A stretch of DNA of 64,000 nucleotides from Clostridium intestinale DSM 6191. Its GTDB lineage: Bacteria > Bacillota > Clostridia > Clostridiales > Clostridiaceae. The notes under the pieces are model-generated. The model saw only the letters and a program-made list of their open reading frames with translations. It was not told where the DNA came from and searched no databases. The stretch spans positions 372,001 to 436,000 of the forward strand of contig NZ_FQXU01000004.1 of assembly GCF_900130055.1 (NCBI RefSeq). The letters run 5' to 3'. The position numbers and the translations under genes were made by a program. Positions within the stretch are counted from its first letter, which is position 1; each line of letters starts with the position of its first letter. Shown here one piece after another: positions 1-9,202 of this stretch.

Positions 1-234
1 CAAATATCCCCAAGGCTTCTTCCAGTAATGATAAAAAATATAGAAAAATCCTATAACCAAATATAGAAAATAGATAAAATCAATTCTAAGGTGTATCCAA
101 AGAAAAAATACATTTGAAAATCTACTAAATATATAATCAAATAATATTGTTAAAATATACCCAGCCACAGTATAGATAATTAAAGTTATACAAAGTTTCA
201 CACGTAATTTCTTTTCTGTACCAGTATTCATCAT
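1..234 (-). CDS. Sensor histidine kinase, N-terminal part (VanS-like), runs off the window
   Basis: The frame is open from an ATG at 234 to the window edge (78 codons), so only the N-terminus is visible. A short charged head (MMNTGTEKKLRVK) is followed by a hydrophobic segment at about residues 14-32, a short loop, and a second hydrophobic segment at about 52-70. This is the usual layout of a membrane-bound sensor kinase with a small extracytoplasmic loop. GGAGGTG lies 6 bases before the ATG. The start follows the response regulator stop by about 50 bases on the same strand, the normal regulator-kinase order. The VanS assignment rests on the partner; the kinase domain is outside the window. 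Confidence 0.7.
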   Translation of the reverse strand, partial: MMNTGTEKKLRVKLCITLIIYTVAGYILTILFDYIFSRFSNVFFLWIHLRIDFIYFLYLVIGFFYIFYHYWKKPWGYL

Positions 235-282
235 TGCTATCACCTCCATATCGTAATTTTTTCTCCTTATCTTAAATAACAA

Positions 283-978
283 TTAAATTTTATACCCCAC
301 TCCCCATATGGTTTTGATATATTTAGGTTCATCAATAGTGTCACCCATCTTTTCACGCAAATGTCGTATGTGAACTGTGATAGTATTATTGCTTTTGCTA
401 TAATACTCATCTTGCCATATCTTATGAAACAACTCTTCCGAACTAACAACATTCCCCTTATTCTGTAGCAGGATACAAAGTATAGAATACTCCGTTGGTG
501 TTAGTGAAATAGGATTTCCATCAAGTATACATTCATATGTCTTAGTATTAATTTCTAAACCAAAATAACTTAGAACTGTACTTGTATCAAATTCTTCTTT
601 TACAGGATTGTACTTTTTATATCTACGCAACTGAGCCTTTACTCTAGCAATTAATTCAAGAGGACGAAAAGGCTTCGTTACATAATCATCTGCCCCCAGA
701 GTAAGTCCAGTAATCTTGTCAGTTTCTTCATCTTTTGCAGTCAGCATAATAACTGGAAAGGTAAACTTCTCACGTATTTTCCTACAAAGATCAAATCCAT
801 TTAAATCAGGCATCATAATATCCAAAATAGCAAGGTCTAGCTCTGTATTTTCTATACAAACAAGAGCTTCTTTAGCTGAATAATATTTATATACGATATA
901 ATTTTCATTTTGCAAATAGACCTCTATAAGGTCTGCTATATCATGTTCATCATCTACCACGAGAATTTTATCATTCAT
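283..978 (-). CDS. VanR-like OmpR-family response regulator
   Basis: A 231-residue two-domain regulator. The receiver domain (1-120) has the acidic pocket DDE at 9-11, the phospho-acceptor Asp53 in LAILDIMMPD, and the conserved Lys in VTKPF. A winged-helix DNA-binding domain covers about 135-231 (SLTPTEYSIL, NNTITVHIRHLREKM, IWGVGYKI). Wording across the receiver and winged-helix domains is very close to VanR of the VanA/VanM vancomycin systems, including position 53 for the aspartate; this is from memory of the family. Many clostridia carry VanR-like regulators without resistance ligases, so a resistance role is not shown. AGGAGG precedes the ATG. Confidence 0.85.
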   Translation of the reverse strand: MNDKILVVDDEHDIADLIEVYLQNENYIVYKYYSAKEALVCIENTELDLAILDIMMPDLNGFDLCRKIREKFTFPVIMLTAKDEETDKITGLTLGADDYVTKPFRPLELIARVKAQLRRYKKYNPVKEEFDTSTVLSYFGLEINTKTYECILDGNPISLTPTEYSILCILLQNKGNVVSSEELFHKIWQDEYYSKSNNTITVHIRHLREKMGDTIDEPKYIKTIWGVGYKI

Positions 979-1360
979 AACTATTGTCCTCCTTTAAGCA
1001 TATCTAAGATATTTAATTATTGTATCAAAATCTTCTTTGCTGTTTATGATTTCCTGCATAAGAAATTATTAAGATTTTCCTAACTCTATAACTTTTATAG
1101 TTACTCTGATAATAACAAGATAACCAGGAAATACGTACGAACTATTACTCTCATCATAATTATGATATTTTCAAATGTCAAATCCTAGGAATAAAGATAG
1201 ATATATTTTTCCCTATATATCTATCTAGCTATATAACTATATATAGTGTTTATGCGGCTTCAGAGGGTTTTGCCAATAAAAACTGATGTAATTTTACATT
1301 AATTATTTTAACTTTTTCATATATCTAAGTTAAATAAGAAAATTTTGAGGAGATATGAGT
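979..1360. other. Divergent intergenic region
   Basis: This 382-base gap separates the VanR-like gene from the rightward gene at 1361. It holds a perfect 14-bp palindrome (ATCATAATTATGAT, 1153-1166) that could be an operator, and copy 1 of a dispersed structured repeat (listed separately). I see no open frame of note and no confident promoter. Confidence 0.4.
1195..1265 (+). repeat. Dispersed structured repeat, copy 1
   Basis: This is the core of a sequence found twice more, near 47,995 and 51,681. It can fold as stem AGATAGATATA / TATATCTATCT, then hairpin CTATATA-ACTA-TATATAG, then the invariant tail GTGTTTATGCGGCTTCAGAG. This copy lacks the roughly 50 bases of extra homology on the right and 15 on the left that copies 2 and 3 share. 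No ORF is present. It could be a small RNA or a transposon-derived palindromic repeat; the sequence alone does not decide. Confidence 0.75.
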
Positions 1361-1801
1361 ATGAAAAAGAAAAGTTTTAAGAAAACAATTGCTGAAGATG
1401 AATTATCTTTTGAAGAAGATTTTGATGAAAGCGGATTTGATGTTGCACCTCTTGGAACACAAGTATCTAGTTTTTCTTTTTGTAATGATACCACTGAAGC
1501 AGATAACTTTAACAATATAGATTTTAATAATAACACCAAAGATATTTTCTTTACTAAACAAGCTAATAAAAAATCAATGGATAACCGCTATGGAAAACCA
1601 ACTGCCAACGGGGCTGCTCCACCTATTGATGGTGAGCCTTTTAACCTTAAACGCTGCCACAACTACAGAGAATCAACTATTAGAAAGTTAAATGAACTTA
1701 AAGCAAAACATCCAGATGTTAATGTTTATTTATGTACCATACTGGATGAGGCCATTAATGTTTTTTATAATCTAACTTTTTATGAAAACAAAAAAGAATA
1801 A
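1361..1801 (+). CDS. Ribbon-helix-helix-like protein with acidic N-terminal region
   Basis: A 146-residue protein. The first 60 residues are acidic and Asn-rich, probably disordered. The last 55 (FNLKRCHNYRESTIRKLNEL and what follows, then CTILDEAINVFYNL) look like a ribbon-helix-helix DNA-binding module: a short basic strand followed by two amphipathic helices. I chose ATG 1361 because GAGGAG (1347-1352) sits 8 bases before it and only 2 before the ATG at 1355. It precedes the YvrJ gene in the same direction by about 110 bases and may be co-transcribed. The target is unknown; the RHH reading is an inference from pattern. Confidence 0.6.
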   Translation: MKKKSFKKTIAEDELSFEEDFDESGFDVAPLGTQVSSFSFCNDTTEADNFNNIDFNNNTKDIFFTKQANKKSMDNRYGKPTANGAAPPIDGEPFNLKRCHNYRESTIRKLNELKAKHPDVNVYLCTILDEAINVFYNLTFYENKKE

Positions 1802-1842
1802 TATGAATATTTTCTATTTATGCATATATCTTAAACAGCTAA

Positions 1843-1884
1843 GGATTTGATGAGACTTGAGAAAAAGTCTCTACAGGACAGAAT
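1843..1884 (+). promoter_or_regulatory. Covarying RNA hairpin motif, copy A (5' of yvrJ-like gene)
   Basis: The motif is TTGATGA, then stem GAGACTT (1852-1858) pairing with AAGTCTC (1865-1871), then TACAGGACAGAA. The same motif occurs twice at 2196-2286. It lies 12-15 bases before the ribosome binding site of the next gene, so it is in the 5' leader. Confidence 0.6.
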
Positions 1885-1909
1885 CTAAAAGAAAGGGAGG
1901 TGATTTTCT

Positions 1910-2098
1910 ATGGAAGTTAATGAATTAATAACCCTAATAGCCAACCTTGGATTTCCTGTTGCTATTAGTGCATATCTACTTATTAGACTTGAGAAAAACT
2001 TAAACAGTTTAACCGCATCTATAAACAAACTTAATACAATTATTTCAACTAAGCTTGGAGTGGTTATAGATAATGGAAATGATGATAAAATCGCATAA
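1910..2098 (+). CDS. YvrJ family small membrane protein
   Basis: A 62-residue protein matching the YvrJ family: one N-terminal membrane helix (about 5-26, with the typical GFPVAISAYLLIR) followed by a basic, amphipathic tail. GGGAGGTG precedes the ATG. It sits upstream of DUF1659 and DUF2922 genes, a grouping often seen in clostridia and bacilli. The function of the family is not established. Confidence 0.85.
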   Translation: MEVNELITLIANLGFPVAISAYLLIRLEKNLNSLTASINKLNTIISTKLGVVIDNGNDDKIA

Positions 2099-2195
2099 TT
2101 TTTTATAAAAAGTTCAGCAATAATTTTAGGTTTGGCATATATCTTCAGTGTACAGGTGAATTTAAGTTTTTGATTAACTTCTTACTATCTAGAAA

Positions 2196-2286
2196 GAGTT
2201 TAATGAGACTTGTGAAGAAGTCTCTACAGTACAGAAGCTAAACGGATTTGATGAGGCTTGGGAAGAAGCCTCTACAGGACAGAAGT
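2196..2286 (+). promoter_or_regulatory. Covarying RNA hairpin motif, copies B and C in tandem (5' of DUF1659 gene)
   Basis: Copy B (2196-2241) has stem GAGACTT/AAGTCTC; copy C (2244-2286) has GAGGCTT/AAGCCTC. The A-U to G-C change is compensated on both sides, evidence for a selected RNA stem. Loop bases (G-GAAG) and the flanks (TGATGA before; CTACAGKACAGAAG after) are conserved. The tandem pair ends about 9 bases before the ribosome binding site of the DUF1659 gene. Confidence 0.65.
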
Positions 2287-2308
2287 GCATGGAAAGGAGG
2301 TGAGGTAT

Positions 2309-2533
2309 ATGGCTGTTAGTAAGGTTTTAAGTTCTACTTCTCTTGCTATTGAAGTGGAGAATGGTGTTAATGGATCTGGCAAAGTTGTCTATAAGAAGAA
2401 AAACTTCTCAGGTGTTAAGATTAATGCTGCTCCCGAAAATGTATTTGATGTAGCTGAAGCCATCAAAGGTGTTTTAAGTAATCCTGCTCGTGATTACTTA
2501 TTAAATGAAACATCAAAAATCGCTAATGTTTAA
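2309..2533 (+). CDS. DUF1659 domain protein
   Basis: A 74-residue protein starting MAVSKVLSSTSLAIEVENG, typical of the DUF1659 family. The frame stays open 17 codons further upstream, but that part overlaps the RNA hairpin and AAAGGAGGTGAGG lies just before ATG 2309, which fixes this start. It forms a pair with the DUF2922 gene, 41 bases downstream. No biochemical role is known for the family. Confidence 0.85.
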   Translation: MAVSKVLSSTSLAIEVENGVNGSGKVVYKKKNFSGVKINAAPENVFDVAEAIKGVLSNPARDYLLNETSKIANV

Positions 2534-2574
2534 GTTTTAATCAATTTATTTTATTATAGAAAGGAGATGAAATT

Positions 2575-2793
2575 ATGGAATATTCATTATCAATGACTTT
2601 TGTTACTGAAACTGGGGACAAGGTTTCCATGACAGTATCTGGTGTTAAGAGTGACATAACTAAATCTGAGATATCAGCTTTAATGGATACTATTATAGCT
2701 AAAGATGTTTTCTTAAGTAAAAATGGATCATTAACTGGTAAGTATACAGCTCAGTTAACCCAAAGAGCAGTTACTAAGTTTGATTTACAATAA
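2575..2793 (+). CDS. DUF2922 domain protein
   Basis: A 72-residue protein (MEYSLSMTFVTETGDKVSMT at the start) that fits DUF2922, normally encoded next to DUF1659. AAAGGAGATG precedes the ATG. It is the last gene before a strong terminator at 2843. Confidence 0.85.
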   Translation: MEYSLSMTFVTETGDKVSMTVSGVKSDITKSEISALMDTIIAKDVFLSKNGSLTGKYTAQLTQRAVTKFDLQ

Positions 2794-2842
2794 TCTTAGT
2801 ATCTATTCTAAGTAAAAAAATAAATTAAGCGAACTATATTTT

Positions 2843-2871
2843 TAAGCACCTATCGACGATAGGTGCTTTAT
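2843..2871 (+). terminator. Rho-independent terminator
   Basis: Perfect stem AAGCACCTATC / GATAGGTGCTT with loop GAC, followed by TATATAG. It ends the rightward YvrJ-DUF1659-DUF2922 transcript and may also stop the leftward PTS operon. Confidence 0.85.
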
Positions 2872-2920
2872 ATAGTATAACTTTCTGAAATTTATAATTA
2901 TTCTATAAAATAAACTTCTA

Positions 2921-5304
<2,384 letters not shown>

Positions 5305-5420
5305 TTGAATCCCCCTTGGTTATATTTGTTATTTCATATAGTTGAGTGATATCTCTATTGTAGATATAATAAAAAGTCTTTAGTATTCATTTTTTCCCCA
5401 CGTAAATATTAAAATTATAT

Positions 5421-6254
5421 TTACCTTCCTATATTTCCACTATTAATACCTGCATCACTACTTTCTAAAGGTAACCAATCAACCACTTTCTTTATATATC
5501 TGTTCCAGAAATCCCATTCATGTCCCCCAGGTCCTTCTTCATAAGTTATATCAAGACCAAGCTTTTCTACATAATTTCTAAAATCTCTGTTTGCTTCAAT
5601 CAAATGATCCTGTTCGCCACATGCCATGTATATATTAGGTATATTGGCTTTCTTATCAATTAACTCTTTTAAAAGCCACTTAGGGTTTTTATCACTATTT
5701 TCGACTTTTGTAAGATCCCCAAAAAATTCTTCCACAAAGCTACGCCTCTCCAAAAAGAACTCGGAATCATTTGTTCTTTTATCAATATTATCAAGAATTA
5801 ATCCAGCTGAAAGTGCTGCTACATAACCAAAAGTATCATTGTATTTTAAACCATTTCTAAGAGCTCCATATCCCCCCATTGAAAGACCTGCTATATAAGT
5901 ATCTTCTCTTTTGTGAGATAAATGAAACATTTTTCTAGTTACTTCAACAAGCTCTTTTCCTATAAATTCTCCGTAATTATTTTGAGCTAATGGATTATCT
6001 AGATAAAATGCATTATCTCCTGAAGGCATAACAACAGCTAAGCCCTTTTCTTCTGCCCATCTCTGAATATTAGTCCCAGAAACCCAATCAGTATAATTAC
6101 CAAATATTCCATGTAGTAAATATAAAGTCTTAAATGGTTTCTGTTCTCCTTCAACCATACCTGGTAATAAAATTCTATCAACTGGTAGTATCACATTAAT
6201 AGTAACTGTCCTAAACAAAGATTTTGATATAAAATTAGCTTGAATTAGCGCCAT
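5421..6254 (-). CDS. Esterase of the EstA/esterase-D family
   Basis: A 277-residue alpha/beta hydrolase with oxyanion segment LLHGIFGNY, nucleophile Ser125 in GLSMGGYG, and C-terminal His in GPGGHEW. This is the pattern of tributyrin/acetyl-sugar esterases (PF00756). There is no signal peptide, so it acts in the cytoplasm. Its place between a sugar deacetylase and a sugar kinase suggests it removes O-acyl groups from imported sugars; this is inferred from context only. Confidence 0.8.
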   Translation of the reverse strand: MALIQANFISKSLFRTVTINVILPVDRILLPGMVEGEQKPFKTLYLLHGIFGNYTDWVSGTNIQRWAEEKGLAVVMPSGDNAFYLDNPLAQNNYGEFIGKELVEVTRKMFHLSHKREDTYIAGLSMGGYGALRNGLKYNDTFGYVAALSAGLILDNIDKRTNDSEFFLERRSFVEEFFGDLTKVENSDKNPKWLLKELIDKKANIPNIYMACGEQDHLIEANRDFRNYVEKLGLDITYEEGPGGHEWDFWNRYIKKVVDWLPLESSDAGINSGNIGR

Positions 6255-6369
6255 ATTAACAACTCCTTTAAATTTTTTGCATTTTTACTTAATTTTATAA
6301 TTCGCTTTTAAGTGACGTTATCCTTTTCTTACTTATAAAATCAGTGATATATTTAAATATACTTTTTAT

Positions 6370-7134
6370 TTATTGTCTTAATTCTCCAAAGCTAATACGA
6401 TTAATAGAGTGTTCCCTAAACCAACTAATAACTTTGTCATGGCATAAGGTCTCAAGATCCTTACACCTAGGTGTAGTAAGAGTAGAATTATCTAAAATAA
6501 ATTGATCTAAATATCCTGGATGAAAGTGTAACTCTACAATCTTGCCATCACAGTTTAAAATATTCAAATCATCGTTAAGTATGTTCTCAACAGAAAGTCC
6601 TTTTGACATTATGTTCATCATAGTTTTAAAGTCACTTGAGCCTACTGTTTCCTTATATCCATGTAAATTTTCAGAAAATAATGAAGCATGAATGTTATAT
6701 TCTAATGCTATATCTTTAAATGCCTTTTCTACAACTTCTCCAAAAACTGAATGTCCTTCTATATGTTGTGGATAATAGCCAAGTAGTTCTTTAAATCTTT
6801 CCATCTGTGAAACAGTCTCTTTTTTTACATCTTCATATACAAAACTTTTGCTACCATTTCTGTAGTAAGAAGAACTCCAAAAATATCCGTTTTCATCTAC
6901 TAGCGATGGAATATCTTTGGGATTAGAACAAGGTTTTCCTAATACTAAATTTGTATGCTGTCCTATAAATAAATCTGGAAAAGCTTTAGCTAATGAGACT
7001 GCATGTTCCGCTGCATCCATATTTACCATCAATGTTGTTGAAGATACAACACCATCTCTATATCCTTTAATAACACCGTAGTTAAATGCTTCTGACATAC
7101 CAAAATCATCTGCATTGATAATTACATTAATCAT
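6370..7134 (-). CDS. chbG: ChbG/YdjC-type carbohydrate deacetylase
   Basis: A 254-residue YdjC/ChbG protein with the metal-binding start INADDFGMSE and the conserved histidines in GQHTNL, EGHSVF and ELHFHPG. In E. coli ChbG removes an acetyl group from phosphorylated chitobiose so that the phospho-glucosidase and the regulator can use it. Here it lies directly downstream of PTS IIA, IIB and IIC genes, which supports an acetylated beta-linked disaccharide as the substrate. Normal length. Confidence 0.85.
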   Translation of the reverse strand: MINVIINADDFGMSEAFNYGVIKGYRDGVVSSTTLMVNMDAAEHAVSLAKAFPDLFIGQHTNLVLGKPCSNPKDIPSLVDENGYFWSSSYYRNGSKSFVYEDVKKETVSQMERFKELLGYYPQHIEGHSVFGEVVEKAFKDIALEYNIHASLFSENLHGYKETVGSSDFKTMMNIMSKGLSVENILNDDLNILNCDGKIVELHFHPGYLDQFILDNSTLTTPRCKDLETLCHDKVISWFREHSINRISFGELRQ

Positions 7135-7193
7135 TTCTGCCTCCTATCTTTTTTTAATATTGTTAAGGGGTGTTAATAAAACACCCCAAGTAT

Positions 7194-7499
7194 CTATTTA
7201 TTTCTATAGAGTTCTATAATTTCACGTGCCATAATTTCTAGCACTTCAGCACTCATCATTTGATCCTCAGAATGAATTAGCAATAATCCAGCTTCTATTT
7301 TCTTACCAGATGACTCATTTTCAATTAATACTTTGTGAAACTTATGTCCGTCCTGAAATAATTTTTTACCTTCATTCATTAAATTAGTTGCTTTATTGAA
7401 ATCTCCCTTTTTTGCAGCTTGTATTGCCTCTACATAACAAGAACGTGCAGAACCTACTGCTGAAATAATCTCAAAGCAAGTCATCTCCAAACCTTCCAT
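7194..7499 (-). CDS. PTS lactose/cellobiose-family IIA component
   Basis: A 101-residue helical IIA protein. The phosphorylated histidine is His76 in LLIHSEDQMM. AGGAGATC precedes the ATG. It is encoded 22 bases after IIB in a IIC-IIB-IIA order and passes phosphate from HPr to the IIB cysteine. Confidence 0.9.
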   Translation of the reverse strand: MEGLEMTCFEIISAVGSARSCYVEAIQAAKKGDFNKATNLMNEGKKLFQDGHKFHKVLIENESSGKKIEAGLLLIHSEDQMMSAEVLEIMAREIIELYRNK

Positions 7500-7521
7500 G
7501 GTATGATCTCCTTTCTATAAT

Positions 7522-7824
7522 TTAAGCTAATTTAGATAAAGCCAATTCTAAAACCTTTTTGCCATTCATTGTTCCATAGTCTCTTATATCAATTACCTCT
7601 ACTGGTTTATCTGCTCCAACTGATTCCCTTACATTTTCAAGAGCATAACGAATTTGAGGTCCTAACAATACTATATCTGCTTTATCTTTGTTTTTTTCTA
7701 ATTCTGACTCAGGTATAGCCCATATTTCAGCTTCAAGCCCTTTTTCTTCAGCTGCTTGTCTCATTTTTTTTACCAATATGCTAGTTGACATCCCTGCTGA
7801 ACAACATAATAATATATTAATCAT
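7522..7824 (-). CDS. PTS lactose/cellobiose-family IIB component
   Basis: A 100-residue protein. The active cysteine is Cys8 in LLCCSAGMSTS, and ADIVLLGPQIRY matches the family. It hands the phosphate to the sugar bound by IIC. It follows the IIC gene by 44 bases. Confidence 0.92.
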   Translation of the reverse strand: MINILLCCSAGMSTSILVKKMRQAAEEKGLEAEIWAIPESELEKNKDKADIVLLGPQIRYALENVRESVGADKPVEVIDIRDYGTMNGKKVLELALSKLA

Positions 7825-7868
7825 TTTACATCTCTCCTTTATTAATTTACTGATACTATTAAATACTC

Positions 7869-9140
7869 TTATTCACCAATAGACTCTTCTTTCAAAGCTT
7901 GTCTATCTGCATATTTGAAAAATGGGAAGTATAATACTGTTACAGCTAAGATAGCGCAACAGATTCCTAAAGATGCAAATAATCCGGTGGTAATAGCAGC
8001 TCCTACTGGTGATAGCATTGTCCAAGGTAAGCTAATTGATGGATTCATTTTAGCATGAGCTCCAAGCTTAATAAATATCAAACCAACCAAGGCACCTACT
8101 GGTGTAGATAAAATCATTGGAATAAAGTAAATCGGATTAAACATTATAGGTACACCAAATATCAATGGTTCATTAATATTAAATAATGATGGTACAATAG
8201 CTAGTTTTCCCATTGTCTTATAACGTTCTGACTTTGCAGTTAGCATACAAATTGCTAATCCTAGTGTTGACCCAGCTCCCCCAAGTCCTATATATGCAGC
8301 TATTGCTGAGAAGGCAAAATAAGGTAACGGTTGTCCTGATTGGAATGCAGCAATATTTGCTGTACCAGCAGTTATAAGTACTGGCATATATACACTTAAT
8401 ATAGTGTTAGGATGTATTCCAAAGAACCATAAGAAATTTATAATCATAAATACAATTACAACAGACCAAGGTGATGCTCCGAATTTCATTATTGGTGATC
8501 CTATTGTTCCATTAATAAAATCGTATACATTACCATATGTTGTAGCAGCAAAACCAATACGTACAAACAATACAACTATAAAAACTATTATTGCTATAAA
8601 AGTTGGACTTAATGATTTAGATACCATTTCAGGCACGCTATCAGGCATTTTAATTACAAGACCTTTTTTATCGAGATAACAATATAAATGTGTTACTAGT
8701 AAGGCTATAATCATTCCACCAAAAATAGCTGTACTTCCTAAATAGTTTTTTGTTAGTGCAAGTATTGGTGCATTATCAACCATAACTTGTTGTGGCATTA
8801 GAATAATATATGAACCTAAAGACAACATACTAGCTGTCATGCCATCATGTCCTTTTAACTTTGCATAATTATATGCAATGGCAAATACAATGTATAATGC
8901 CATAAGCTGGGTTGTCCCATTAATGACGGCATTCATATGCACATCTACTCCAGTTTTTGCAAGAAAATCAGTCCAAGACTTTAGCGGAAAATTTACTGCT
9001 ATTGCTATTAAGCAGGTTCCAAGAGTAAGTGGCATTGTGGCCATCATTCCCATTGTAAGGGCTTTTATGACTTTATTTTTATTTAATTTAGCCATTGGCG
9101 GCATAACCTTTTTTTCCATGGTTTCCATTATGTTAGACAT
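7869..9140 (-). CDS. PTS lactose/cellobiose-family IIC permease
   Basis: A 423-residue integral membrane protein of about 10 hydrophobic segments. The conserved stretch NINEPLIFGVPIMFNPIYFI marks the cellobiose/diacetylchitobiose IIC family and holds the substrate-binding Glu. AAGGAG is 9 bases before the ATG. It is the first structural gene after the regulator, 62 bases away, with no obvious sigma-54 promoter in that gap. Confidence 0.92.
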   Translation of the reverse strand: MSNIMETMEKKVMPPMAKLNKNKVIKALTMGMMATMPLTLGTCLIAIAVNFPLKSWTDFLAKTGVDVHMNAVINGTTQLMALYIVFAIAYNYAKLKGHDGMTASMLSLGSYIILMPQQVMVDNAPILALTKNYLGSTAIFGGMIIALLVTHLYCYLDKKGLVIKMPDSVPEMVSKSLSPTFIAIIVFIVVLFVRIGFAATTYGNVYDFINGTIGSPIMKFGASPWSVVIVFMIINFLWFFGIHPNTILSVYMPVLITAGTANIAAFQSGQPLPYFAFSAIAAYIGLGGAGSTLGLAICMLTAKSERYKTMGKLAIVPSLFNINEPLIFGVPIMFNPIYFIPMILSTPVGALVGLIFIKLGAHAKMNPSISLPWTMLSPVGAAITTGLFASLGICCAILAVTVLYFPFFKYADRQALKEESIGE

Positions 9141-9202
9141 ATTTCATTTCTCCTTACTTTAATATAATAACGTACGGTTTAAAGGTAATTCTTTTTCATT
9201 AT

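Noticed and set aside
1195..1265. Integron attC site
   Set aside because: The repeat lacks the GTTRRRY and RYYYAAC core sites and no integrase is present.
1843..2286. Hammerhead ribozyme, suggested by TGATGAG followed by GAA
   Set aside because: The catalytic core (CUGAUGA...GAAA with three stems) is not complete and no cleavage site fits.
9141..9202. Sigma-54 promoter between the LevR-like regulator and PTS IIC
   Set aside because: No GG/GC pair with the -24/-12 spacing is present in the 62-base gap.
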